This document shows positions 32,214 to 40,764 of a stretch of 64,000 nt of DNA, piece after piece. The position numbers and the translations under genes are program-made. Numbering within the stretch: the stretch's first letter is position 1; each line of letters opens with the position of its first letter. Source of the stretch: Coprothermobacter platensis DSM 11748 (lineage in GTDB: Bacteria; Coprothermobacterota; Coprothermobacteria; Coprothermobacterales; Coprothermobacteraceae); contig NZ_KB899040.1 in the NCBI RefSeq assembly GCF_000378005.1, forward strand, positions 501,468-565,467. The letters are read 5' to 3'. The notes below the pieces were generated by a model. It was not told the origin of the DNA and did no database searches. It saw only the letters and a program-made list of their open reading frames with translations.

Positions 32214-33515
32214 ATGGATGTTTTTGTCATAGGCGGCGGCTTAGCTGGAAGTGAGGCTGCTCTCACACTTGCAGATGATGGTTTCCATGTAAAGCTATTT
32301 GAAATGCGTCCTTTCACTATGACGCCGGCTCATAAAACCGGCGACTTTGCTGAACTTGTTTGCAGCAATTCGCTTGGATCATTATCTCAGGAAAACGCAA
32401 AGGGTGAACTCATCTTTGAATTGACTAAACTCGGTTCTCACCTTATCCGGTATGCCTTTTTGTCTCGAGTAGGAGGCGACAAGGCATTGGTTGTGGATCG
32501 GGAAAAGTTTTCTTTGCTTGTTACAGATGCTATCAAGAATCATCCAAATATAGATATCGAGCAGAAAAAGTGTTCTGAGGTGCCTTCCACTGCACCATGC
32601 ATTATAGCTCCAGGTCCTTTAGCCAGTGGTGACCTGGTTAACTTTTTATCGGAAGCCGAAGGTACGTTAAAAGCAGAGTACTATGATGCAAGTAGCCCCA
32701 GTGTGTTAACAGAAACCATTGATATGGACTATGCTTTCTGGGGAAACCGCTTCGATGAAGGGGCGGATTACTTAAATGTTCCTTTATCAAAAACAGAATA
32801 CGAGTGGTTTGTAGAAGAATTGCTTTCGGCACGTATGGGATATAGGCACGAGTTTGACAGCATGGACAGTTTCTTTGAACGTTGTCTGCCTATCGAAGAG
32901 ATTGCGCACAGGGGCAAAGAAAGTTTGGCTTTTGGACCCATGAGGCCTACTAATCTCAATATTCCGGATCGCTTTAAGGATGTATACGCTGTTATTCAAT
33001 TAAGAAAAGAGAATGATACTGGTTCCATTCTAAACATGGTAGGTTTCCAAACAGGCATATCCCAGCAAGAGCAACTTCGTATCTTTAAGAGTTTGCCAGC
33101 ATTCAAAAATGCAGTATTTGTTCGCTTGGGGCAGATACACCAAAATACGTTCCTTCCTGGTGCTGTGAATAGATATTTTCAAAGCAAGAGCCACGCAAAT
33201 TGGTTTTATGCGGGCCAGTTTACAGGGACTGAAGGTTATGTCGAAGCCATAGCTGGAGGTTTGTGGGCGGCTATTAACCTGTCACGTTTTCTTAAGAACG
33301 AACAGCTTTATGCCCTTCCTGAAGAAACCATGCTCGGCGGGCTGACAACTTATGTGGAGACAACACTTCCTTCTATTCGTCAGCCTATGGGTTCTAATTG
33401 GGGTCTGGTTCCTTCCGTAAAAGGTAAAAAGAGCCAAAGGAAAGTACAGAGGGCAGAGAAAGCGAGGATAGCTATAGAAAATGCAGTTAGAGAATTGGGA
33501 AGAACTGCTGGATGA
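32214..33515 (+). CDS. trmFO: Methylenetetrahydrofolate--tRNA-(uracil-5-)-methyltransferase
   Basis: TrmFO makes ribothymidine at position 54 of tRNA using methylene-tetrahydrofolate and FAD. The 433-residue product begins with the FAD-binding VIGGGLAGSEAA, followed by FEMRP, ELVCSNSLG (C50) and the family motif FERCLPIEEIAHRG, and ends with the GLVPSVKGKKSQRK region. Its start is fixed by the dinucleotide-binding fold at the very N-terminus. No ribosome site precedes it. It overlaps the Xer recombinase by 35 bases. Confidence 0.95.
   Translation: MDVFVIGGGLAGSEAALTLADDGFHVKLFEMRPFTMTPAHKTGDFAELVCSNSLGSLSQENAKGELIFELTKLGSHLIRYAFLSRVGGDKALVVDREKFSLLVTDAIKNHPNIDIEQKKCSEVPSTAPCIIAPGPLASGDLVNFLSEAEGTLKAEYYDASSPSVLTETIDMDYAFWGNRFDEGADYLNVPLSKTEYEWFVEELLSARMGYRHEFDSMDSFFERCLPIEEIAHRGKESLAFGPMRPTNLNIPDRFKDVYAVIQLRKENDTGSILNMVGFQTGISQQEQLRIFKSLPAFKNAVFVRLGQIHQNTFLPGAVNRYFQSKSHANWFYAGQFTGTEGYVEAIAGGLWAAINLSRFLKNEQLYALPEETMLGGLTTYVETTLPSIRQPMGSNWGLVPSVKGKKSQRKVQRAEKARIAIENAVRELGRTAG
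32619..32647 (+). terminator. Terminator-like hairpin in the middle of trmFO
   Basis: TTAGCCAG (32619-32626) pairs with CTGGTTAA (32634-32641), with one G-T wobble and a 7-base loop. One C and five T follow (32643-32647). It is about 400 bases into the gene, unlike the others listed, which cluster near 5' ends. It may be a chance structure. Confidence 0.25.
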
Positions 33516-34341
33516 CTTTTGTAACTCCATGATGTCTGCCGGCTTCTCTGAGCATACGATAAAGTCGTATTACACAGACCTGAAGCAGTTTTTCACCTTT
33601 ACCACAATTATCGACCAAGATAATGTTGACAATTACTTGATGCACATGTCTTCTAAAGGAATATCTCCTACGTCACTCAATCGCTTTCTTTCATCTTTTA
33701 GAAAATTCTGTACATTCTTGGAAAAAAACGGCTACAGGCTTCCCATAATGGAACTGAGCGGTTTTAAAACCGGATTCAAAGTTCCAGAGGTCATCTTAAA
33801 ACAGGACGCAGACGTGCTCCTTACCTTGCCTGAAGACAACGCTTCACAAATAAGAGATAAAGCGCTTATTTGGTTCTTACTGGGGACGGGAACAAGGATA
33901 AGTGAGGCACTTTCGTTAACAATTGAGGATATCGATTTTGCAAATGGCAGCTGTCAAGTTCTTGGTAAAGGGAACAAAAAGCGTACTGTCTATATTCCAT
34001 CGAAAGCGTTAAAATTATTGACAAGATACATTAAGGAATTTAATATTAAGGAAGGGCCGTTATTCGTAAACTTGAAAGGTGGTCCTCTTACAGACAGAGG
34101 TGCCAGATACATTTTGCAGAAAACGAGTGTAAGATATGGGCTTAGAGAGTTATTGCACCCGCATATGTTGCGGCACACATTTGCTACCCATTTGTTAGAA
34201 GAAGGAGCAAATTTGAGAGAAATACAAGAATTGTTAGGGCACAGCAGTTTGCGTTCTACGCAGATTTACACACACGTCTCGCCAGCTATGGTAAAAGAGG
34301 CAATAGAAGCGATGAGGAAGGAGGCTGGCAAATCCATATGA
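33481..34341 (+). CDS. XerC/XerD tyrosine recombinase
   Basis: Xer recombinases resolve chromosome dimers at dif. The 286-residue product has an N-terminal SAM-like core-binding domain (1-100) and the catalytic domain with the complete set R139, K163, H228, R231, H254 and nucleophile Y263 (IYTHV). No integrase extras or attachment sites are near, and the position after trmFO matches housekeeping xerC/codV, so this is not a mobile element integrase. XerC and XerD cannot be told apart here. Confidence 0.9.
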   Translation: MQLENWEELLDDFCNSMMSAGFSEHTIKSYYTDLKQFFTFTTIIDQDNVDNYLMHMSSKGISPTSLNRFLSSFRKFCTFLEKNGYRLPIMELSGFKTGFKVPEVILKQDADVLLTLPEDNASQIRDKALIWFLLGTGTRISEALSLTIEDIDFANGSCQVLGKGNKKRTVYIPSKALKLLTRYIKEFNIKEGPLFVNLKGGPLTDRGARYILQKTSVRYGLRELLHPHMLRHTFATHLLEEGANLREIQELLGHSSLRSTQIYTHVSPAMVKEAIEAMRKEAGKSI

Positions 34342-35594
34342 AAGTAACATTCAAAGATTGTTGGTACCCGGATTTCGACAACCAGCTATTAAGAAAAGGC
34401 ACGTTTTTTATCGATGGAGACAAAATTACATTCAAAGAGCCTGTTGGCGAAAATGATGCATTATTTACTAATGCCCTGGTTACTCCAGGGCTTTTTGATG
34501 CCCATAGTCACGTTGCTATGGACCTTTTTAGAGGTATTGGTGATGATGTTTCTTTGGATGAATGGTTAAATGACTACATTTGGCCACTGGAAGCACGCTT
34601 GAACGATGACTATGTTTACTGGTCTTCCTTATTGGCATGCTTGGAGCTGATAAGGAGTGGTTCAACGACATTCTTAGATATGTATTTCTGGGAAAAGGCG
34701 ACGTTAAAGGCAGCCAAAGAAGTAGGTATAAGACCTATTTTTACACCAGGCGTCATTGAACGTCCAGGTTGGGAAAGCGCGTTAGAAAGGGTAGAGGAGC
34801 TTAAGAACTTAGGCGCTTTAGTAGGAGTGGGGCCACATGCTTTGTATACAGTTTCCATGAAGATAATGCCTGAAGTGGTTGAGTTTGCAAAGAAGAATAA
34901 TCTCTTTCTCCATATGCACCTTATGGAAACCGCGTCGGAAGAAGCTTTCATCCATAACACATTGGGAAAAGATTATCTGAAGCGTCTGGAGGACATCGGG
35001 TTCTTTGATGTTCCTGTGGTGTTTGCTCATGGAGTACACTTTTCTGAAGAAGATTTTGATTTTCTCGGAAAGAAGAATGTTGTGGTAGCACACTGTCCTC
35101 AAAGTAATATGAAATTGTCCTCAGGCCTTTTCCGCTGGGATAAAGCAAAGAACAACGGTGTTAAAGTTGGCATAGGCACAGATGGTGCGGCTTCTAACAA
35201 CAATTTAGACTTCATAGAAGAGCTTAGAACAGGCGTTCTATTAGCAAGAGGCGTATCGGGGAAACCTGATCTTCTTTCTCCATTGGAAGCTTTAGAGTCG
35301 GCAACCGCCGTGCCAGCAAAAGTGCTGGGTTTACCATTAGGCGAAATAAAAGAAGGGTATTGGGCAGATGTTGTGGTGTGGGATGAGAGTGACATATCTA
35401 TGGTCCCTGTAGATAAACCTGAAGATTGGCTTTCGCATATTGTTTACTCTTCTGGTAGTCAAGCTGTGAAAGATGTTTTCGTTCAAGGGCGCTGGGTACT
35501 TCAAAATAAGTCATTTGTTGGTATCAATCCCTTAGAAGTTTCCGACGAAGTAAATAAGAGAAGGCAAAGTATTAGGAAGGAGGACATATTGTGA
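34338..35594 (+). CDS. mtaD: 5-methylthioadenosine/S-adenosylhomocysteine deaminase
   Basis: MtaD deaminates methylthioadenosine and S-adenosylhomocysteine to their inosine forms. The 418-residue amidohydrolase has the metal motif DAHSHVAM (normally HxH after NAH), MDLFRGIGDD, HMHLMETASEE, a FAHGVHFSEED segment, HCPQSNMKLSSG and the metal/catalytic Asp in GTDGAASNNN. It overlaps the nucleoside phosphorylase gene by 4 bases, implying consecutive steps. A methylthioadenosine source is encoded at 16.3-17.4 kb (bpsA). Confidence 0.9.
   Translation: MKVTFKDCWYPDFDNQLLRKGTFFIDGDKITFKEPVGENDALFTNALVTPGLFDAHSHVAMDLFRGIGDDVSLDEWLNDYIWPLEARLNDDYVYWSSLLACLELIRSGSTTFLDMYFWEKATLKAAKEVGIRPIFTPGVIERPGWESALERVEELKNLGALVGVGPHALYTVSMKIMPEVVEFAKKNNLFLHMHLMETASEEAFIHNTLGKDYLKRLEDIGFFDVPVVFAHGVHFSEEDFDFLGKKNVVVAHCPQSNMKLSSGLFRWDKAKNNGVKVGIGTDGAASNNNLDFIEELRTGVLLARGVSGKPDLLSPLEALESATAVPAKVLGLPLGEIKEGYWADVVVWDESDISMVPVDKPEDWLSHIVYSSGSQAVKDVFVQGRWVLQNKSFVGINPLEVSDEVNKRRQSIRKEDIL
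34473..34496 (+). terminator. Intrinsic terminator shape inside mtaD
   Basis: GCCCTGG (34473-34479), loop TTACT, CCAGGGC (34485-34491), followed directly by five T (34492-34496). Six of seven pairs are G-C. It lies 135-159 bases into mtaD, in codons for the conserved TPGLFDAHSH region, so coding constraint explains part of the sequence but not the complementarity. Confidence 0.5.
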
Positions 35595-36340
35595 AAATAG
35601 GCGTTATTGGTGGATCCGGAATTTATAAAATCGAAGGTTTACCATCAACAGAGATCAGTGTCAATACAGAGTATGGTGATGTTTCCGTCTTTGTAGCTCA
35701 AGTCGATCAAACGGAGGTATATTTTTTGCCACGTCATGGATTGGGGCATTCTGTTCCACCCCATCTGGTCAATTATAGGGCAAACATAAGGGCACTGCAA
35801 GGATTAGGTGCTGACCGAATCATAGCTACAAACGCTGTAGGTAGCTTGAACCCTGATATTAAACCGGGTACTGTGGTTTTAGTGGATCAATTTCTCGATT
35901 TTACCAAACTGCGTAAATCGACTTTTTTTGAAGAAGGAAATGTTGTACACACAGATATGACTTATCCCTATTGCCCAGAAATGATTGACGTTGCTTACAA
36001 TGTGCCTACGCCATTCCCTAAGAGGAAAGGCGGCGTCATGGTTGTTACTGAAGGTCCACGTTTTGAAAGTGCTGCGGAAGTGAAAGCCTATGGAATGCTG
36101 GGTGGAGATGTAGTAGGGATGACGTCTATCCCAGAAGTCGTTTTATCTCGAGAAGCTGGAATGTGTTATCTATCTCTTGCTATTGTAAGTAACTTTGCTG
36201 CCGGTTTACAAACAGAAGTAAGCCATCATGAAGTCTTAGATATCATGGATAAGCTAAACAATCAGATTCAGACGTTCATAGTTGATTTAATCAAGGCTAT
36301 GCCAGAAGAGAAACACTGCAACTGCCCGAGGAGGGCTTAG
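35591..36340 (+). CDS. mtnP: Methylthio-nucleoside phosphorylase, probably 6-oxopurine (methylthioinosine) type
   Basis: The trimeric phosphorylase family includes methylthioadenosine and methylthioinosine phosphorylases. The 249-residue product has GVIGGSGIY, LPRHGLGHSVPPH, TEGPRFES, and GMTSIPEVVLSREAGMCY. Human methylthioadenosine phosphorylase has Asp220 contacting adenine (TDYD). The aligned residue here is Asn201 (SNFA), as in purine phosphorylases that bind 6-oxopurines. With mtaD directly upstream, the likely substrate is methylthioinosine. A C-x-C near the end (KHCNCP) is like archaeal relatives. GTG start, 4-base overlap with mtaD. Confidence 0.8.
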   Translation: MKIGVIGGSGIYKIEGLPSTEISVNTEYGDVSVFVAQVDQTEVYFLPRHGLGHSVPPHLVNYRANIRALQGLGADRIIATNAVGSLNPDIKPGTVVLVDQFLDFTKLRKSTFFEEGNVVHTDMTYPYCPEMIDVAYNVPTPFPKRKGGVMVVTEGPRFESAAEVKAYGMLGGDVVGMTSIPEVVLSREAGMCYLSLAIVSNFAAGLQTEVSHHEVLDIMDKLNNQIQTFIVDLIKAMPEEKHCNCPRRA

Positions 36341-36368
36341 GTGATTTTATTTAAGGAGGTGCTGTGAA

Positions 36369-36833
36369 ATGCGAGTAGTTATCGGTGCAGATCACGCAGG
36401 TTATCATTTAAAAGAGTTAGTTAAAGAAAATCTCATCGAATTAGGACATGAAGTTATTGATAAAGGAACAAACTCTTTGGAATCTGTAGACTATCCAGAC
36501 TATGCTGCTGCCGTATGCACGGACATCGAGAAAAATGGTGGCTTCGGTATTCTCATATGCGGTACAGGAATCGGTATGAGTATCGCTGCGAACAAATTTC
36601 CTGGCATAAGGGCTGCTTTAGCATATGACCTGTACGCTGCCAAGAAGGCACGACAGCACAATGACGCTAACGTGCTTTGCTTGGGTGGCAGAGTGTTGGG
36701 CCCTGATATCGCCACTGAGATTGTACAAACTTTTTTAAACACGTCTTTTGAAGGTGGTAGGCACCTTAGAAGGATAAGAAAAATAGAAAAGATAGAAGAA
36801 AAATATAGTGGTGGGGGATGTGACGAAGAATGA
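36369..36833 (+). CDS. rpiB: Ribose-5-phosphate isomerase B
   Basis: RpiB interconverts ribose-5-phosphate and ribulose-5-phosphate. The 154-residue product has [17 protein letters not shown], the active-site Cys64 in [13 protein letters not shown] and the phosphate-binding [13 protein letters not shown] strong AAGGAGGTG site stands before the ATG. It overlaps glyA by 4 bases. rpiB-glyA-upp is a common order in Gram-positive bacteria. Confidence 0.96.
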   Translation: MRVVIGADHAGYHLKELVKENLIELGHEVIDKGTNSLESVDYPDYAAAVCTDIEKNGGFGILICGTGIGMSIAANKFPGIRAALAYDLYAAKKARQHNDANVLCLGGRVLGPDIATEIVQTFLNTSFEGGRHLRRIRKIEKIEEKYSGGGCDEE

Positions 36834-38080
36834 TGACCTATGATGATATCGGCAAAGAAGATCCAGAAATCTTCGAGCTTATTAACAAAGAAATGAATCG
36901 TCAGCAGGAATCATTGGACCTTATAGCTTCAGAGAACATTGTTTCACCAGCAGTTTTGGAAGCTACAGGCTCAATCTTTACTAATAAATACGCTGAGGGT
37001 TATCCCAACGCACGGTACTACGGTGGTTGCGAGTTTACTGATGAAGTGGAATTACTTGCGATAGAAAGAGCAAAGAAGTTATTCGGTGCTGAACACGCAA
37101 ATGTTCAGCCTCATTCTGGTTCTCAGGCTAACCAAGCGGTTTATTTAGCATTTTTGAAACCCGGTGATACCATTCTCTCCATGTCACTTGCAGCAGGTGG
37201 CCATTTATCCCATGGCGCACCTGTTTCTATGACCGGAAAATGGTTCAATATCGTTCACTATGGTGTCAGCCCAGAAACAGAAATGATCGATCTTAACGAA
37301 GTGGAACGGTTAGCAAAAGAACATATGCCTAAAATAATCATCGCGGGTGCCTCTGCTTATCCAAGGTTCATCGATTTTGAAGGGTTTAGACGCATAGCTG
37401 ATGAAGTCGGTGCCATACTCATGGTGGATATGGCTCACATTGCTGGTTTGGTTGCTGCAGGAGTTCATCCGAGTCCTGTGCCTTACGCCGATGTTGTTAC
37501 CACAACTACTCATAAAACGTTGCGTGGTCCCAGGGCTGGGCTCATATTGTGCAAAGAAGAGCATGCAAAAGCTATAGACAAGGCTGTATTTCCTGGCCTT
37601 CAAGGTGGTCCGTTAGTTCATGTTATTGCAGCGAAAGCAGTAGCCTTTAGAGAGGCAATGGAACCATCTTTCAAGGAATATTCTTCTCAAATTGTCAAGA
37701 ACGCAAAAGTTATGGCAGAAACGTTCGCAAAAAAGGGCATACGAATAGTAACCGGTGGTACTGATAACCACTTAATGCTATTGGATGTCACTTCTGTTGG
37801 GACAACGGGCAAGGATGCTGAGGCCATGCTTCACGATGTAGGCATTATCGTTAATAAGAACGCTATCCCCTTTGATAAGTTGTCTCCACGAATCGCAAGT
37901 GGTATAAGAATTGGTACACCCAGTATAACTACCAGAGGGCTAAAAGAGAATGAATGCCGTGCAATAGCAGAACAAATCAGTGACTTTTTAATAGAAAAAA
38001 GCGATGAGCGCAAGAACGTACTGCGGCAGACTGTGCAGGAGATGGTTAAGAAGTTTCCGGCTTACGGGGAGTGGTTGTAG
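36830..38080 (+). CDS. glyA: Serine hydroxymethyltransferase
   Basis: GlyA converts serine and tetrahydrofolate to glycine and methylene-tetrahydrofolate, the one-carbon donor used by TrmFO. The 416-residue PLP enzyme has [20 protein letters not shown], and the PLP-binding Lys229 in [14 protein letters not shown]. Start is one of two adjacent ATG codons overlapping rpiB. An 8-bp hairpin at 37088-37109 has no clear role. Confidence 0.97.
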   Translation: MMTYDDIGKEDPEIFELINKEMNRQQESLDLIASENIVSPAVLEATGSIFTNKYAEGYPNARYYGGCEFTDEVELLAIERAKKLFGAEHANVQPHSGSQANQAVYLAFLKPGDTILSMSLAAGGHLSHGAPVSMTGKWFNIVHYGVSPETEMIDLNEVERLAKEHMPKIIIAGASAYPRFIDFEGFRRIADEVGAILMVDMAHIAGLVAAGVHPSPVPYADVVTTTTHKTLRGPRAGLILCKEEHAKAIDKAVFPGLQGGPLVHVIAAKAVAFREAMEPSFKEYSSQIVKNAKVMAETFAKKGIRIVTGGTDNHLMLLDVTSVGTTGKDAEAMLHDVGIIVNKNAIPFDKLSPRIASGIRIGTPSITTRGLKENECRAIAEQISDFLIEKSDERKNVLRQTVQEMVKKFPAYGEWL

Positions 38081-38701
38081 ATGCTGACGGTGGTCGACCA
38101 TCCGCTTATCAAGTATAAAGTTAGCCTGCTTCGTGATAAGAACACGGGTCCTAAGGAATTTCGGGAATTAGTCCAGGAGCTTGCTATGTTCTTAACGTAT
38201 GAAGCGACTAAAAATATTGAGTTAGTGGAGCAAACGGTGGAAACCCCGCTATCGGCTACCACAGGTTATGTTCTTTCGCGTAAAATTGCCATTGTTCCCA
38301 TACTTCGTGCAGGGTTAACTATGGCAGAAGGTGTATTGAAAGTTATTCCAAATGCTAAAGTTGGTCATGTAGGACTTTATAGAGACCATACAACACTCAA
38401 GCCAATAGAATACTACGCGAAGTTTCCCTCAGGATTGAGTGACATGGAGTGCATCATTGTCGATCCCATGTTGGCTACAGGCAACTCTATCAAATACACA
38501 ATAGAACTCTTAAAAGAACAGGGCGTAAGCCAGATAAAAGTTCTTTCTATAATCGCCGCTCCAGAAGGTATAGAGAATGTACTTTCCTGCAGTGATGGTA
38601 TAGAGCTATACATTGCTGCAAAAGATGAGAGGCTGAATGAAGAGGGCTACATAATACCTGGTTTGGGAGACGCTGGTGACAGGCTTTTCGGCACAAAGTG
38701 A
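38081..38701 (+). CDS. upp: Uracil phosphoribosyltransferase
   Basis: Upp salvages uracil to UMP. The 206-residue product has HPLIKYKVSLLRD, the LVEQTVETPLS segment, LRAGLTMAEG, and the PRPP-binding DPMLATGNSI, ending in IPGLGDAGDRLFGTK. Its ATG follows the glyA stop immediately. It overlaps wecA by 26 bases. Confidence 0.97.
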   Translation: MLTVVDHPLIKYKVSLLRDKNTGPKEFRELVQELAMFLTYEATKNIELVEQTVETPLSATTGYVLSRKIAIVPILRAGLTMAEGVLKVIPNAKVGHVGLYRDHTTLKPIEYYAKFPSGLSDMECIIVDPMLATGNSIKYTIELLKEQGVSQIKVLSIIAAPEGIENVLSCSDGIELYIAAKDERLNEEGYIIPGLGDAGDRLFGTK

Positions 38702-39641
38702 GATCTATCTCTTTGGTATATTAGCGGGTGTGGGTAGTTTTCTAATGAGCTGGCTGCTCACACCTCTTACCATAAAAATTGCCTTCAAGTATGATTTTTT
38801 AGATTACCCAAATGAGCGAAAGGTACATCATGAAGCGACGCCAAGAATAGGTGGTATGGCTGTTGTACTTGCTTTCGTTATTGGGGAACTCGTTTTTTGG
38901 CATGGCAACCCGCCTTTGGGTTATGGTGTTTTAATAACGGTTCTTTTGTTTTTCTTGGCCATGCTTTTTGATGATAAATACGACCTGCCCGCTGTTCTTA
39001 AATTTGTTGTACAAATAGGGGCAGCTTTGGCTGTGGTTCTTATGGGCGTCAAAATAGGCGTTGTCACTCTTTGGGGAGGAAGATACGCGGTATTCCCCCA
39101 GTGGCTTGGTGTAGGAATATCCGTTTTATGGTTGGTCTTACTGTCTAATGCGATAAACCTTATTGATGGCTTGAATGGACTTTCATCGGGCATAAGTGCA
39201 ATTGTTCTCATTTTTGCAAGCATTATCACTTTTGGCAAAGGTATTTTTAGCGTCGGTTTAGATTCTTTGCTTCTGGCAGGTGCCGTTCTCGGCTTTTTGC
39301 CGTATAACTTTCCCGATGCGAAAACATTTATTGGTGATTGTGGGGCTCAGACGCTGGGTTTTATTATTGGGATACTTTCCATTGTCGGTACCTTTAAAAG
39401 CACTGCAGGTATTATGTTTATCGGTTTTCTACTCCTTCTGTTTTTACCTGTTGAGGACACGCTCTCTGCATGGTTTAGAAGACTCGCTGCAGGTCAACAT
39501 CCTTTTACCGCTGACAGAAAACATTTACATCACAAATTATTAGATTGGGGCTTAACACCCAAGCAAGTAGTGCTTCTTATGTACTGTGCTACAATTGTTC
39601 TTGGTATTATCGCTATTTTGTTGATGGGGTGGGCAGCCTGA
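38676..39641 (+). CDS. Undecaprenyl-phosphate GlcNAc-1-phosphate transferase (WecA/TagO family)
   Basis: This membrane enzyme links GlcNAc-1-phosphate to undecaprenyl phosphate and starts teichoic-acid-type or secondary wall polysaccharides. The 321-residue product has about ten membrane segments. Family motifs are RKVHHEATPRIGG, the acidic FDDKYDLP, NLIDGLNGLSSG and DRKHLHHKLL. The GTG start has GGGAG 7 bases upstream, inside upp. wecB follows with a 13-base overlap, so both likely serve one glycan. Confidence 0.9.
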   Translation: MTGFSAQSEIYLFGILAGVGSFLMSWLLTPLTIKIAFKYDFLDYPNERKVHHEATPRIGGMAVVLAFVIGELVFWHGNPPLGYGVLITVLLFFLAMLFDDKYDLPAVLKFVVQIGAALAVVLMGVKIGVVTLWGGRYAVFPQWLGVGISVLWLVLLSNAINLIDGLNGLSSGISAIVLIFASIITFGKGIFSVGLDSLLLAGAVLGFLPYNFPDAKTFIGDCGAQTLGFIIGILSIVGTFKSTAGIMFIGFLLLLFLPVEDTLSAWFRRLAAGQHPFTADRKHLHHKLLDWGLTPKQVVLLMYCATIVLGIIAILLMGWAA

Positions 39642-40759
39642 AAAAGAGAATCGGTATTGTTGTTGGTACAAGGCCTGAAGCTATTAAAATGGCTCCGGTC
39701 TATTTAGCGCTTAAAGATAAGTTTGACGTTGATTTTATAGCTACTGGTCAGCACAAAGAAATGTTTTACCAAGGTCTCAGTCCGTTTGGAATAAAACCCA
39801 CGGTCGATTTAAAAATCATGGAACAGAGTCAATCGCTGGAATCTGTACTATCTAAAACGGTGACAGGCCTTTCTGAAATGTTTAAAGATAAAAAATATGA
39901 TATGGTACTTGTCCATGGTGATACCACTACAACCTTGGGTGGTGCTCTTGCAAGTTTTTATAATAAGATTCCTTGCGCACATGTGGAAGCCGGCTTGAGG
40001 ACAGGCGACCTTGATTACCCTTACCCAGAAGAGGCTAACAGAGTATTGGCTGATGATATCTGCACTATTCTCTATGCGCCCACGCCATGGTCTTGGGATA
40101 ACTTAAAACACGAGGGGCTTGCTGACAGAGAACATTTGGTTACGGGCAACACAGTAATAGATGCACTAACGATAATGCAAAAGAGACTTGGTATTAATAC
40201 TGATGAAAAAGAGAATTTGGTTGTTGTTACTACACATCGTAGAGAGAATTGGGGCTCACCTTTGGAACATATTTGTGCTGCTATTAAAGATTTGGCATTG
40301 GAATTTAAAGATTTTAAATTTGTTTTTCCTGTACATTTGAACCCTGTGGTAAGAAGAGTGGTATATTCAGTTTTGGATGGAATACCTAATCTGGAACTGA
40401 CGGATCCTATGGAATACGATGATTTTTTGAAATTGCTTGCTAGAGCAAAGGTTGCTCTTAGTGACAGCGGAGGAATTCAGGAAGAAGGACCCCATTTCGG
40501 AGTTCCAGTTATTCTGCTTAGGCATGTAACGGAACGTCCAGAAGGAATTCCAAGAAAAATAGTTTTTTTAGCTGGTCCTGATAGCGAAAAAATAAAAGAG
40601 TATTTTCATTTTGTCGTTGAAAACACATGGTGGGAGTATGTCAGTAACCAGCCGAATCCATATGGTGATGGCAGAGCATCGGAACGAATAGCGGCTCATT
40701 TGTCACACTACTTTGGAATCAGCGAAACGATCCCATCAGCATTTGAGGAGGTGTTTTAG
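39629..40759 (+). CDS. wecB: UDP-N-acetylglucosamine 2-epimerase (non-hydrolysing)
   Basis: The enzyme makes UDP-ManNAc from UDP-GlcNAc. The 376-residue product has IGIVVGTRPEAIKMAPV, HGDTTTTLGGALAS, HVEAGLRTGD, the catalytic-site segment YPEEANRVLADD, and SDSGGIQEEGP in the nucleotide-binding half. GTG 39629 gives the usual family length; the frame is open to 39545 but that part lies inside wecA. With wecA and csaB it suggests a ManNAc-containing wall polymer. Confidence 0.93.
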   Translation: MGSLKKRIGIVVGTRPEAIKMAPVYLALKDKFDVDFIATGQHKEMFYQGLSPFGIKPTVDLKIMEQSQSLESVLSKTVTGLSEMFKDKKYDMVLVHGDTTTTLGGALASFYNKIPCAHVEAGLRTGDLDYPYPEEANRVLADDICTILYAPTPWSWDNLKHEGLADREHLVTGNTVIDALTIMQKRLGINTDEKENLVVVTTHRRENWGSPLEHICAAIKDLALEFKDFKFVFPVHLNPVVRRVVYSVLDGIPNLELTDPMEYDDFLKLLARAKVALSDSGGIQEEGPHFGVPVILLRHVTERPEGIPRKIVFLAGPDSEKIKEYFHFVVENTWWEYVSNQPNPYGDGRASERIAAHLSHYFGISETIPSAFEEVF

Positions 40760-40764
40760 GTCCA

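Noticed and set aside
33481-34341. Integrase of a mobile element
   Set aside because: No attachment repeats, cargo genes or change in base composition nearby; the position after trmFO is that of housekeeping xer genes.
37088-37109. 8-bp hairpin in glyA
   Set aside because: It is mid-gene, with no T-run, and arms of eight are expected a few times per window.
39280-39305. GCCG/CGGC stem followed by T5 in wecA
   Set aside because: The stem is only 4 bp, too short to count as a terminator.
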